This document shows, piece by piece, positions 1-7,524 of a stretch of DNA of 15,194 nt. The notes under the pieces were generated by a model. That model searched no databases, was not told where the DNA came from, and saw only the letters and a list, made by a program, of their open reading frames with translations. A program made the translations under genes and the position numbers. Each line of letters begins with the position of its first letter. Within the stretch, counting starts at the first letter, position 1. The DNA is from Pseudomonadota bacterium (GTDB lineage: Bacteria; Pseudomonadota; Gammaproteobacteria; Acidithiobacillales; Acidithiobacillaceae), in assembly GCA_021818125.1 (NCBI GenBank), contig JAKAFG010000025.1:1-15194 (forward strand). The letters are read 5' to 3'.

Positions 1-497
1 CCGCCGCTGCCATCAATGCCGGCTTTCTGGTGATCTCCGCTCTGGGCATTATTTATATTCTCTCCCGCCTCGACCGCTGGGGCCGGATTCCCCTGCAAAG
101 CGCAGGATTTGGTCTGATGTCTCTCGGGCTGGGACTGTTCGCGCTGTGCTCCTGGAATGGCTGGATTGCCGGGATTTACGCGGGTGCTGCGGTCTATTCC
201 CTGGGCGTGGGCATCGGTCCGGCGGTAACGGTTTTTGCGCTCGCCGTAGAAATTTTTCCGACGGAATTGCGTGCCAGCGCGGCCGGGTTGGCGACGGGGC
301 TTTCCCGCCTGGGTGCCTTCATTTCGGCGGTGTTATTTCCTGTTTTTGAAAAAAGCTGGGGAATTCCTTTGGTACTGGTGGTGATGGCCATCGTGGCCCT
401 GCTGGGGATGCTCGCCACCCTGATCTATGGGGTGGAATCACGACAGAAAAGCCTGGAAGACCTGGAACGCGTGGATGAACAGGTGGCAACACCCTGA
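1..497 (+). CDS. MFS transporter, C-terminal part (5' end outside window)
   Basis: The reading frame is open from the first bases (frame starting at base 3) to a TGA at 495-497, so only about the last 164 residues are present and the true start lies upstream. What remains is the second half of a 12-helix secondary transporter of the inner membrane. A D-R-W-G-R loop, the usual MFS cytoplasmic signature between helices 8 and 9, is followed by about four hydrophobic helices. An E-I-F-P-T-E-L-R segment then leads into A-A-G-L-A, the pattern of sugar/metabolite porter-type MFS proteins. The C-terminal tail is charged and cytoplasmic. The substrate cannot be read from this fragment. The gene converges on the minus-strand TonB-like gene with only 13 bases between the two stops, and I see no obvious hairpin terminator there. 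It belongs to a different transcription unit from the rest of the window. Confidence 0.85.
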   Translation, partial: AAAINAGFLVISALGIIYILSRLDRWGRIPLQSAGFGLMSLGLGLFALCSWNGWIAGIYAGAAVYSLGVGIGPAVTVFALAVEIFPTELRASAAGLATGLSRLGAFISAVLFPVFEKSWGIPLVLVVMAIVALLGMLATLIYGVESRQKSLEDLERVDEQVATP

Positions 498-510
498 TCG
501 TATTGGTTTT

Positions 511-1212
511 CTATTCAAAGCTCCAAGTGCGCACTATGCGCAACGGGGTAGGCGGGGACTGCCAGATGGCGGGTAAAGCCGGAAAGGGCGCCGCCTCCCG
601 AATGATCGTATCGACGGCGTTTACCAGCGCGACGTTTTTCGATCCTTGCCGCATCTCAATCTGCATCAGTTGCCCGTCAGGGGCGATAGTGACGGCGACA
701 ACGACGCGTCCCTGAGGCAGGACGGGATGACCTCCCGCAAAGAGATGTTTCTGGGCCAGTGCCATGATTCGACCTTCCCAGTCCTTCAGATAGGCATTCA
801 ACGCAACCGCCCGCGCTGCCGGTGACGCCGTTGATGGCACGCGCTCCCGACGGACCGGAAGAATGCCGTCCGGGCTGCGCGGCGCGGGTACCGCGGGCGA
901 GGTAATCTGGGGACGGAGCGGGTTCGGCGTCAACGAAATTTCCACCAGCGAGCTGACCGGGGTTTTTACAGGCAGGGTTCCCGCCAGACCTCCCAACAAC
1001 ACGAGCCAGACCAGCACGTTGATGACCACGGAGAGCAAGACCCAGGGGAACAGGGTATCGAGGTCTTCCGGTCGCAAACGCAGGACGCGCATCATGCCGA
1101 CCAGTGCGGCGGCCCCAAACCAACGTATCCGGAACAGAAAACCCGATAGCGGCGCAAAAAATCCTATGGATGATGACGGCAGCGCAGTGGCTGCGCGTCG
1201 CGATGGCTTCAT
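511..1212 (-). CDS. TonB-family energy transducer-like protein
   Basis: This is a predicted 233-residue inner-membrane protein facing the periplasm. It has one strong membrane segment (about residues 55-78, preceded by L-R-P-E-D-L-D-T-L-F-P-W), a moderately proline-rich linker (about 95-130), and a C-terminal TonB-type domain (about 138-233). That domain contains Y-L-K-D-W-E-G-R-I, G-R-V-V-V-A-V-T-I-A-P-D-G and I-I-R-E-A-A-P-F-P-A-L-P, which match the TonB C-terminal fold. The proposed ATG at 1212-1210 overlaps the hemB stop as ATGA, so translation is probably coupled. A second ATG pair at 1095-1090 would give a more typical short cytoplasmic tail and cannot be excluded; neither start has a strong ribosome binding site. 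TonB proteins pass proton-motive energy to outer-membrane receptors with ExbB and ExbD, but no exbB, exbD or receptor gene is in the window. The fold call is good; the role is inferred. Confidence 0.82.
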   Translation of the reverse strand: MKPSRRAATALPSSSIGFFAPLSGFLFRIRWFGAAALVGMMRVLRLRPEDLDTLFPWVLLSVVINVLVWLVLLGGLAGTLPVKTPVSSLVEISLTPNPLRPQITSPAVPAPRSPDGILPVRRERVPSTASPAARAVALNAYLKDWEGRIMALAQKHLFAGGHPVLPQGRVVVAVTIAPDGQLMQIEMRQGSKNVALVNAVDTIIREAAPFPALPAIWQSPPTPLRIVRTWSFE

Positions 1213-2201
1213 CCCAACCAGTCGGCTGCAGCGAGGGCGTAATAGGTGATGATGGCGTCGCCCCCGGCCCTTTTGATGCCCAACAGCGATTCCAGGACAC
1301 TGCTCTGCAGATCCAGCCAACCAGCCCGGGCAGCGGCCTGCAGCATGCTGTATTCGCCAGACACCTGATACGCCAGCACCGGCAGGTCGCAACGCTCGCG
1401 GAGGTCACGGATGATATCCAGATACGCCATGGCGGGCTTCACCATCACCATATCGCAACCCTCCTGAATATCCAGTGTCATCTCGCGAAACGCCTCACGC
1501 CGATTGGCCGGATCCATCTGATAGCCTTTGCGGTCCCCGAACTGGGGCGCGCTGTCGGCCGCATCGCGGAAAGGGCCATAAAAAGCGCTGGCGTATTTGA
1601 CCGCATAGGAAAGAATGCTGACCTGCGGATGCTGCGTAGCATCCAGCGCCTCGCGGATAGCCATCACCATGCCGTCCACCATGCCCGAAGGAGCGACGAC
1701 GTCCACCCCCGCTTCTGCATAAGAGATAGCCTGCCGCTGCAGGTTTTCCAGGGTGGCGTAATCGTCACGATCACCGCCCGCATCCAGGACACCACAGTGG
1801 CCGTGGGCGGTATATTCGCAAAAGCAGGCATCGGCAATGATCAGAAGTTGCGGATATTCGGCGCGAATGGCGCGAATGGCCCGTTGTACCAGCCCCTCCG
1901 CCTCCCAGGAGGCGGAGCCGGTGGCGTCCTTGCAATGATCTTCAACGACGCCGAACAGCAGCACCCCGGAGACGCCCCGCGCCGCGGCCTCCGCGCAGAG
2001 TTGCAGCGCCGAGTCGATGCTGTGGCGGAAAACGCCGGGCATGGAGGAGATTTCCGTACGGACGCCATCGCCTTCCACCAGAAAGATCGGCAGGATGAAA
2101 TCCGCCGCGCGCAGATGATGCTCACGCAACATCCGGCGCATGGCCGGATGGCGACGCAGGCGGCGGGGCTCGTGGCGGGACGGCAGATTAAGCAAGTTCA
2201 T
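1209..2201 (-). CDS. hemB: Delta-aminolevulinic acid dehydratase (porphobilinogen synthase)
   Basis: This cytoplasmic enzyme condenses two 5-aminolevulinate molecules to porphobilinogen, the second committed step of haem synthesis. The 330 residues are full length. The two active-site lysines are visible: Lys202 in S-Y-A-V-K-Y-A-S-A-F-Y-G-P-F-R and the Schiff-base Lys255 in M-V-M-V-K-P-A-M-A-Y. The metal-binding motif C-F-C-E-Y-T-A-H-G-H-C (Cys126, Cys128, Cys136) is the three-cysteine, zinc-using form. The start chosen is the ATG at 2201-2199, giving M-N-L-L-N-L-P-S-R, because it overlaps the hemD stop as ATGA; an upstream in-frame extension of nine residues has no family support. Its own stop overlaps the start of the TonB-like gene in the same way. 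It is transcribed with hemC and hemD. Confidence 0.97.
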   Translation of the reverse strand: MNLLNLPSRHEPRRLRRHPAMRRMLREHHLRAADFILPIFLVEGDGVRTEISSMPGVFRHSIDSALQLCAEAAARGVSGVLLFGVVEDHCKDATGSASWEAEGLVQRAIRAIRAEYPQLLIIADACFCEYTAHGHCGVLDAGGDRDDYATLENLQRQAISYAEAGVDVVAPSGMVDGMVMAIREALDATQHPQVSILSYAVKYASAFYGPFRDAADSAPQFGDRKGYQMDPANRREAFREMTLDIQEGCDMVMVKPAMAYLDIIRDLRERCDLPVLAYQVSGEYSMLQAAARAGWLDLQSSVLESLLGIKRAGGDAIITYYALAAADWLG

Positions 2202-2986
2202 GTGACAGGCTCCAGACCTTGCGCCCATACGGTCAGCGCCGTCAGCATACCAGCCGCACTGGCTTCCGGAGCAATCCAGGGGGCGGGCAGGCCGACCGTG
2301 GTGACGGCGTCGGCGGTGAGGGGGCTGATGGCGATAATGGGCGTGTTCTTCAGCCAGCGTTGACCCAGCCCCCCCACCATCTGATAGAAATTATTGAAGA
2401 TCTCCGGGCTGGTCACGGTGACGGCATCCAGCTCGCCGCGCGCCCAGGCATGCAACAACGGCGTCGGGTTGGTGCCGGGCAACTGGCGTCGGTAGCAGAA
2501 CACTTTGTCGATGACCGCCCCTCGCTCGCCCAGCGCCTTCTCCAGCAACTCCCGGCCCTGATCACCGGCAAACAGCGCGATGCGCTGTCCCTGCACGGCC
2601 ACCAGCTCCGGACTCTCCAGCAAACCCTCGGAGCTGAACCTCTGGGGGACCAGATCGACCTGCAGACCAAACTCACGCAGCGCCTTGGCGGTCTCCCGCC
2701 CCACCGCAGCAATACGCGGTCCCGCCGGCCAGGACAGGTTGCGGCTCTGCAAGCGGCTGAGGGCAAAAGCGACGGCGTTGCGGCTGGAAAAAATCACCCA
2801 GTCATACGCCACAAGCTGATGCAAAGCGTCATCCAGAGACTGCCAGTTCTCCGGCGCCTCGATCTGTACGGCGGGGAACAAAATGGGGCGCGCGCCTTGC
2901 GCCTGCAACAGGGTCAGCATCTCGTCGGCCTGCGCGCGCGGCCGGGTGACCACGATGCCTTTGCCTTGCAGTGCGGTGCCGTTCAT
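2198..2986 (-). CDS. hemD: Uroporphyrinogen-III synthase
   Basis: HemD closes and inverts ring D of hydroxymethylbilane to give uroporphyrinogen III in the cytoplasm. The 262 residues match the family's usual length. This family is poorly conserved, but its landmarks are present: the opening G-K-G-I-V-V-T-R-P-R-A-Q-A, W-V-I-F-S-S-R-N-A-V at about 63-72, a V-F-C-Y-R-R near 162-167, and V-T-S-P-E-I-F-N near 191-198. Position directly after hemC and before hemB supports the call strongly. The ATG at 2986-2984 overlaps the hemC stop (ATGA), and its own stop overlaps the hemB start. A long open extension upstream in the same frame lies wholly inside hemC in another frame and is not used. Confidence 0.94.
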   Translation of the reverse strand: MNGTALQGKGIVVTRPRAQADEMLTLLQAQGARPILFPAVQIEAPENWQSLDDALHQLVAYDWVIFSSRNAVAFALSRLQSRNLSWPAGPRIAAVGRETAKALREFGLQVDLVPQRFSSEGLLESPELVAVQGQRIALFAGDQGRELLEKALGERGAVIDKVFCYRRQLPGTNPTPLLHAWARGELDAVTVTSPEIFNNFYQMVGGLGQRWLKNTPIIAISPLTADAVTTVGLPAPWIAPEASAAGMLTALTVWAQGLEPVT

Positions 2987-3903
2987 GTGTTTCGGACATC
3001 CTCGATAATCTCTGCCGCCCCTTGCGCGACCAGCGCCGCAGCGACGGCCATGCCGAGGGCAACGGGGTCGCTGCCCTTCGCCTCGGCATGGAGTACCCGG
3101 CGGCCATCCGGAGTGGCGACCAGCCCGCGCAGGAGCATTTGCGGCCCCTGCCATTGGGCCAGGGCCGCCACCGGCAGTCGGCAATCCCCGCCCAGCACCC
3201 GATTCATGCTGCGCTCAGCCAGCACGCAGTCGTGGGTATCGGCATCGGCCAGCGGGGCCAGCAGTTCACGGGTCCGCCGATCGTCGCTGCGCGCCTCAAT
3301 GCCTATGGCCCCTTGCCCCACTGCAGGCAGAGAGCAGTCAATATCCAGCAGGTGGGTGATACGATCCGGCAAGCCCAGGCGTTTAAGGCCCGCGGCGGCA
3401 AGAATGATCGCCTCATAATGCCCCTCATCCAGCTTACGCAGGCGCGTAGCGACATTGCCGCGCAAGTCATCGACCCGCAGATGGGGGTAGCGCTCCAGTA
3501 ATTGCGCCCGCCGCCGCAGGCTGGAACTTCCTACCCGCGCGCCTTCCGGCAGGGCATCAGGGTGCAGAAAGGCATTGCTGACGAAGGCATCCCGGACATC
3601 TTCCCGGGCCATGATGGCGACCATCTCCAGACCATCAGGCTGCTGCGCAGGCACATCCTTCATGGAGTGCACGGCAATGTCCACCCGCTGCTGCTGCAGG
3701 GCATCCTCAATTTCCTTGACGAAAAGGCCTTTACCGCCCAGCGCATGCAGGGGCGCATCCAGAAGAATGTCGCCGCTGGTGGTCATGGTGATGATCTCGA
3801 CGGTCATTGCCGGGTGATGCCGCAACAGAGCGGCGCGGACATGCCCTGCCTGCCAGACGGCCAGCGGGCTGGCGCGGGTACCAATGCGAAGGTGGTGCGG
3901 CAT
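2983..3903 (-). CDS. hemC: Porphobilinogen deaminase (hydroxymethylbilane synthase)
   Basis: HemC polymerises four porphobilinogen units into the linear tetrapyrrole hydroxymethylbilane, using a covalently bound dipyrromethane cofactor. At 306 residues it is full length. Visible landmarks are the N-terminal I-G-T-R-A-S-P-L-A-V-W-Q-A, the catalytic aspartate in H-S-M-K-D-V-P (Asp83), the substrate-binding arginines of S-S-S-L-R-R-R-A-Q-L, R-G-N-V-A-T-R-L-R-K-L-D, and the cofactor cysteine in G-G-D-C-R-L-P-V-A (Cys241). The ATG at 3903-3901 is the only sensible start, since an in-frame TAG lies 15 bases upstream; the ribosome binding site is weak. A 71-base gap separates it from the ComEA-like gene, the only notable gap in this part of the operon, so a second promoter here is possible. 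Confidence 0.97.
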   Translation of the reverse strand: MPHHLRIGTRASPLAVWQAGHVRAALLRHHPAMTVEIITMTTSGDILLDAPLHALGGKGLFVKEIEDALQQQRVDIAVHSMKDVPAQQPDGLEMVAIMAREDVRDAFVSNAFLHPDALPEGARVGSSSLRRRAQLLERYPHLRVDDLRGNVATRLRKLDEGHYEAIILAAAGLKRLGLPDRITHLLDIDCSLPAVGQGAIGIEARSDDRRTRELLAPLADADTHDCVLAERSMNRVLGGDCRLPVAALAQWQGPQMLLRGLVATPDGRRVLHAEAKGSDPVALGMAVAAALVAQGAAEIIEDVRNT

Positions 3904-3950
3904 ATTTGGTCGGCGGCTCTAATGATGATCAGGAGAAGAATAGGCTATTC

Positions 3951-3978
3951 ACCTTAACAGCGCGGTTTTTTCTGTCAA
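3951..3978 (-). promoter_or_regulatory. Possible internal promoter for hemC-hemD-hemB
   Basis: On the minus strand a perfect TTGACA (3978-3973), overlapping the stop codon of the ComEA-like gene, is followed after 16 bases by TAAGGT (3956-3951), a poor -10 box matching three of six consensus positions. It sits in the only sizeable gap before hemC. The -35 is exact but the -10 is weak, so this is a tentative call. Confidence 0.22.
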
Positions 3979-4295
3979 GGGCGATTCGGCAAAGCTCCTC
4001 GCGAAATGGGGGTCACCACCACCCTCTCGCGCAGCGCCTGCGCCATCTTGGGACCAACAACTGCGGCAAGGGAGGCCGGTCCGGGAAAGGGACCGTGCGC
4101 CTCCCGGAAAGCGACGATCGCGGCGGCGCGTTTTTCGCCAATGCCGTGCAGACAGCGCAACTGGGCCACATCGGCGTGATTGATGTCGACGGGAGCCGGA
4201 CAATCTTTAGCGGCGGCCAACGCCCCACCGCTCGCGCATATCGTGCATAAGGCCGATAAAGGTAGCCACAGGCCCCTCCAGGACGTTTTTAACAG
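3975..4295 (-). CDS. ComEA-like helix-hairpin-helix protein, exported
   Basis: This small protein of about 106 residues has a signal peptide (L-L-K-T-S-W-R then a hydrophobic run ending A-L-A-A-A) and one helix-hairpin-helix domain. The domain shows V-D-I-N-H-A-D-V-A-Q-L, L-H-G-I-G-E-K-R-A-A-A-I-V and R-E-A-H-G-P-F, the pattern of ComEA-type DNA-binding proteins. In other bacteria ComEA binds incoming DNA outside the inner membrane during natural transformation; many single-domain relatives have no proven role. The start is uncertain. An ATG at 4370 would add a long, very basic stretch read from inside the HIT gene and would bury the signal peptide. The CTG at 4295, five bases past the HIT stop, gives a normal signal peptide but is a rare start and has only a weak GGGG-type ribosome site. 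The domain call is firm; the competence role is not. Confidence 0.78.
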   Translation of the reverse strand: MLKTSWRGLWLPLSALCTICASGGALAAAKDCPAPVDINHADVAQLRCLHGIGEKRAAAIVAFREAHGPFPGPASLAAVVGPKMAQALRERVVVTPISRGALPNRP

Positions 4296-4299
4296 ACGC

Positions 4300-4695
4300 T
4301 TAGCCCCGCAACGCCGCGCGTATCCTATCCCCCATCGCCGCCAACGCCTCCACCGGCGTATCTTTGGCATTGGCGAAATTCAGGTCGGGGATGGCATTCA
4401 TGGGAATCAGGTGCACATGGGCATGCGGTACTTCCAGCCCCGCCACCATGACCCCAACCCGCTTGCAGCCGGTGACCTGCTCCAGCGCGGGCACGACGCG
4501 TTTGGCAAAGGGCAGGAGCCCGGCCAGGGTCTCGTCATCCAGCGTGAAAATATAATCATGCTCGATTTTGGGGATAACCAGGGTGTGCCCCGGCCGCACC
4601 GGGCGAATGTCGAGAAAGGCCAGATAACGATCGTCTTCCAGCACTTTCTGCGCCGGGATTTCACCGTTGATGATGCGGGTGAACAGGGTGCTCAT
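4300..4695 (-). CDS. HIT-family (histidine triad) nucleotide-binding protein
   Basis: This is a 131-residue cytoplasmic protein of the Hint/HinT branch of the histidine triad superfamily, which hydrolyses nucleoside phosphoramidates and adenylated substrates. It contains F-T-R-I-I-N-G-E-I-P-A near the N-terminus, a central R-P-V-R-P-G-H-T-L-V-I-P-K, and the catalytic triad H-A-H-V-H at residues 91-95 followed by L-I-P. Length is normal. The ATG at 4695-4693 overlaps the hemL stop as ATGA, so it is translated with hemL. HinT-like genes are common housekeeping neighbours, and nothing in the sequence links it directly to haem synthesis. Confidence 0.93.
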   Translation of the reverse strand: MSTLFTRIINGEIPAQKVLEDDRYLAFLDIRPVRPGHTLVIPKIEHDYIFTLDDETLAGLLPFAKRVVPALEQVTGCKRVGVMVAGLEVPHAHVHLIPMNAIPDLNFANAKDTPVEALAAMGDRIRAALRG

Positions 4696-5984
4696 GCGTC
4701 CTCCTTGAGAGTGGCCAGAACGGCCTCGGCGGCATCCAGAGTGGCGGCGATCTCGGCGTCGCCGTGGGCCGCCGAGAGGAACCCCGCCTCATAGGCACTG
4801 GGAGCGAGATACACCCCGCGCGCCAACAGGCCATGAAAAAAGCGAGCGTAGCGTTTACTGTCGGCGGCCATCACCGCATCAAAACCGCGCACCGGCTGTT
4901 CCGCAAAGAACCAGCCGAACATGGCCGGCACGTAATTGATCTGCATGGGCACGCCCGCAGCTTCCGCCCGCTCGGCCAGGCCCTTGCAGAGCACTGCCGT
5001 CTGCGCCGCCACGCGCTCATGGAAACCCGGCACCGCCAGCAGCCGCAGGGTCGTCAGGCCGGCGGCCATGGCCACCGGATTACCGGACAGGGTCCCCGCC
5101 TGATACACCGGCCCGGTGGGTGCCAGATATTCCATCATTTCCCGCGGACCACCGACGGCACCCACCGGCAGACCACCGCCGATGATCTTGCCCAGCGTGG
5201 TCAGATCAGGCCGCACCCCGTAGAGCGCCTGCGCACCACCCACAGCCACCCGGAATCCGGTCATCACTTCGTCAAAAATCAGCACGCACCCGTATTGATC
5301 ACAAACGGCGCGCAGCCCTTCCAGAAAGCCGGGCTCCGGCGGCACGCAACCCATATTGCCGGCCACCGGCTCGACAATGATGGTCGCGACATCAAAACCA
5401 AACTGCGTCATCATTTCCTCCACTGCGGGGAGGTCGTTATACGGCAGCACCAGGGTATCCTGACTCACCTCGCGCGGGACCCCCGCGCTGGAGGGCTGGC
5501 CAAGGGTCAGCGCCCCGGAACCGGCCTTGACCAGCAGACTGTCGCTGTGGCCGTGATAATTACCCTCAAACTTGAGGATCTTGTCGCGCCCGGTGTAGCC
5601 GCGCGCCAGGCGAATGGCGGTCATCACCGCCTCGGTGCCGCTGGAAGTCATGCGCACCGACTCGATGCCCGGTACCAGCGCGCAGACCAGCTCCGCCATT
5701 TCTACCTCGATGGCAGTGGGTGCACCAAAGCCAAGGCCCTTGTCCACCTGCGCATGCACCGCCGCCAGCACTTCCGGGTGGCTGTGGCCGTGAATCATCG
5801 GTCCCCAGGAACCCACATAATCGATATAGCGCTTGCCTTCCACATCCCAGAAGAACGGCCCTTCGGCATGGTCGATGAAAATCGGGTCACCGCCCACACC
5901 GCGAAAGGCCCGGACCGGCGAATTCACCCCGCCCGGAATGCATTGCTGCGCCGCGTTGAACAGCGCGTGTGAAGTCTGCGTCAT
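4692..5984 (-). CDS. hemL: Glutamate-1-semialdehyde 2,1-aminomutase
   Basis: HemL is a pyridoxal-phosphate enzyme that moves the amino group of glutamate-1-semialdehyde to give 5-aminolevulinate, the first dedicated haem precursor in the C5 pathway. The 430 residues are full length. It shows C-I-P-G-G-V-N-S-P-V-R-A-F near the start, S-S-G-T-E-A-V-M-T-A-I-R-L-A-R at about 114-128, N-Y-H-G-H-S-D (142-148), F-D-E-V-M-T-G-F-R, and the cofactor lysine in L-G-K-I-I-G-G-G-L-P (Lys266). Three start codons lie in a row (GTG 5990, ATG 5987, ATG 5984). An AAGGAG at 5995-5990 is five bases from the ATG at 5984, which I chose; ATG 5987 would overlap the thiE stop. It depends on PLP, which the PdxH protein upstream would make. 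Confidence 0.97.
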   Translation of the reverse strand: MTQTSHALFNAAQQCIPGGVNSPVRAFRGVGGDPIFIDHAEGPFFWDVEGKRYIDYVGSWGPMIHGHSHPEVLAAVHAQVDKGLGFGAPTAIEVEMAELVCALVPGIESVRMTSSGTEAVMTAIRLARGYTGRDKILKFEGNYHGHSDSLLVKAGSGALTLGQPSSAGVPREVSQDTLVLPYNDLPAVEEMMTQFGFDVATIIVEPVAGNMGCVPPEPGFLEGLRAVCDQYGCVLIFDEVMTGFRVAVGGAQALYGVRPDLTTLGKIIGGGLPVGAVGGPREMMEYLAPTGPVYQAGTLSGNPVAMAAGLTTLRLLAVPGFHERVAAQTAVLCKGLAERAEAAGVPMQINYVPAMFGWFFAEQPVRGFDAVMAADSKRYARFFHGLLARGVYLAPSAYEAGFLSAAHGDAEIAATLDAAEAVLATLKEDA

Positions 5985-5986
5985 CA

Positions 5987-6640
5987 TCACTCCTTACGGT
6001 TACTGAACAGAGCGGTAAAGCGTCGTGCCGCCCCTTCCACATTCTCTGCGCCAAAAACGCCGGAAATCACCGCCAGGGCATCCGCACCTGCCGCGATCAA
6101 TGCACCCCCATTGGCCTCCGTGATGCCGCCGATGGCCACAATGGGCAGATCAATAACCGCACGCGCCGCCGTCAGGACATCCACACTGACCACCGGTGCC
6201 TGCGGTTTGCTGGGAGAGGCGAAAAAGGACCCGAACGCCACGTAGTCCGCCCCCAGCGCCGCCGCCTCCTGCGCCTGCCGCACCGATCCATAGCAGGAAA
6301 CCCCGACGAGTATGGCGCGACCGAATTGCGCACGCAACGCTGCCAGGGGTACATCCTCCGCCCCCACATGGAGGGCGGGAGCCGCGACAGCCTGCGCCAG
6401 CAGGGGATCATCATTGACGACGAAAAGGGCGTTGTACTGCGCGCAAAGCTCCCGCAAGGCTCCCGCCTGCCGCCGCCGCCGCGTTGCATCGGCCACAACC
6501 TCGCCCTTGTCCCGATATTGCAGAATACGCGCACCCCCGCGCAGCGCCGCCTCGGCCCGCGCCAGGAAAACGGGCTCCGGCATCAGGCGCGCTTCGGTGA
6601 TCGCATACAGCCCGGAAATAAGGGGGTTCTGCCCGGCCAT
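5987..6640 (-). CDS. thiE: Thiamine-phosphate synthase
   Basis: ThiE joins the pyrimidine diphosphate made by ThiD to the thiazole phosphate to form thiamine phosphate. The 217-residue TIM-barrel protein shows L-Y-A-I-T at the start, Q-Y-R-D-K (41-45), V-N-D-D-P (75-79), H-V-G-A-E-D (91-96), V-G-V-S-C-Y-G (112-118), Y-V-A-F-G-S-F-F-A-S-P-S-K (133-145), V-A-I-G-G-I (168-173) and V-I-S-G-V-F (191-196). The S-C-Y-G in place of the usual S-x-H and the F-G-S-F-F-A-S form are a divergent version of the motifs. The ATG at 6640 begins one base after the thiD stop and has a GAGAGGA ribosome site at good spacing; an earlier in-frame start inside thiD is not supported. Confidence 0.93.
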   Translation of the reverse strand: MAGQNPLISGLYAITEARLMPEPVFLARAEAALRGGARILQYRDKGEVVADATRRRRQAGALRELCAQYNALFVVNDDPLLAQAVAAPALHVGAEDVPLAALRAQFGRAILVGVSCYGSVRQAQEAAALGADYVAFGSFFASPSKPQAPVVSVDVLTAARAVIDLPIVAIGGITEANGGALIAAGADALAVISGVFGAENVEGAARRFTALFSNRKE

Positions 6641-6641
6641 C

Positions 6642-7478
6642 CTATTCCTCTCGATACCCGCGCGCCCAAAAGAACCGGTCCGGAAAATACTGTCCCTTCC
6701 CCAGCGGGTACGCGTGGACCAGACAGGCATGGGTGAAATCCAGTGCCCGCCCCACGGCCTCTTCCATGGCTAAATTCAGCGCCAGACCCGCCGCCAGCGC
6801 GGCGGCCAGGGTACATCCCGAACCGTGGTAGCGATGGGACAGACGCGGCTGCCGGAAGGTGCGCTGCAAGGTCTCACCATGAAACAACGTATTCTCCAGC
6901 TCCGGCCCCTCGCCGTGACCCCCGCTGATCAGTACCCACTCCGCCCCTTGGCGATTGAGCCGGGCACCTGCCGTGGGCAAATCGCCGGCACCGGACAAGG
7001 CCAGTGCTTCCGGGCCGTTGGGCGTCATCACCGTTACTTGCGGCAGTAATTGGGCGACCAAGGCTTCGCGTAATCCCGCCTCGGCCAGGGCCGTGCCACC
7101 TCCGGCTGCCAGTACCGGATCAAGCACCACGGGAATCTGCGGATAATCCGCCAGCAGCGCGCTCACCGCCGCCACCATGGCCGCGCTTCCCAGCATCCCG
7201 ATTTTGATGACTTGTGCGGACATATCCTCCAGCACCGCACGGGCCTGCGCTACGGTATTCTCCGGATTCACCAGCGTATAGGCACGCACATTCACCGAAT
7301 CCTGAACGGTCAGCGCCGTCACCGCCGTGCAGCCATGCACACCCAGGCTGGCCAAGGTCAGCAAGTCGGCCTGCAAGCCCGCACCCGCACTGGGATCAGA
7401 GCCGGCAATAGTGAGGACGACGGGCGGAGGCCCCGACGCTTCCGGGTGACAGGATTCCATCCAGAATGAGTCGTACAT
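6642..7478 (-). CDS. thiD: Hydroxymethylpyrimidine/phosphomethylpyrimidine kinase
   Basis: ThiD phosphorylates the thiamine pyrimidine precursor HMP to HMP-phosphate and then to HMP-diphosphate, feeding ThiE. The 278-residue ribokinase-fold protein contains T-I-A-G-S-D-P-S-A-G-A-G-L-Q-A-D (23-38), V-V-L-D-P-V (117-122), T-P-N-G-P-E-A (152-158, a small variation on T-P-N-x-x-E), and the C-terminal anion-hole motif H-G-S-G-C-T (218-223). The ATG at 7478 has a GGGG-type site seven bases upstream; ATG 7460 would remove six residues. It is the first gene of the compact, high-GC biosynthetic operon that runs to the TonB-like gene. The 46-base gap to the cytochrome b561 stop marks a sharp change in base composition. 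Confidence 0.95.
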   Translation of the reverse strand: MYDSFWMESCHPEASGPPPVVLTIAGSDPSAGAGLQADLLTLASLGVHGCTAVTALTVQDSVNVRAYTLVNPENTVAQARAVLEDMSAQVIKIGMLGSAAMVAAVSALLADYPQIPVVLDPVLAAGGGTALAEAGLREALVAQLLPQVTVMTPNGPEALALSGAGDLPTAGARLNRQGAEWVLISGGHGEGPELENTLFHGETLQRTFRQPRLSHRYHGSGCTLAAALAAGLALNLAMEEAVGRALDFTHACLVHAYPLGKGQYFPDRFFWARGYREE

Positions 7479-7524
7479 TATTTCGCCCCGATTGACCTGC
7501 TCTCACCCCGGTGCCCAATAGATC

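Noticed and set aside
1104..2363. Long plus-strand open frame antisense to hemB and part of the TonB-like gene
   Set aside because: It is rich in Arg, Gln and His with no domain pattern, and it lies opposite clearly real hem genes in high-GC DNA, where stop-free antisense frames are common.
2219..3418. Long plus-strand open frame antisense to hemD and hemC
   Set aside because: It has no recognisable motif or ribosome site, and both opposite genes are complete and well supported.
4764..5972. 402-codon plus-strand open frame antisense to hemL
   Set aside because: It mirrors hemL almost exactly and has His/Arg-rich shadow composition, with no domain.
6642..6730. Longer upstream start for thiE inside thiD
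   Set aside because: The extension reads thiD in another frame, while the ATG at 6640 has a good ribosome site and a family-like N-terminus.
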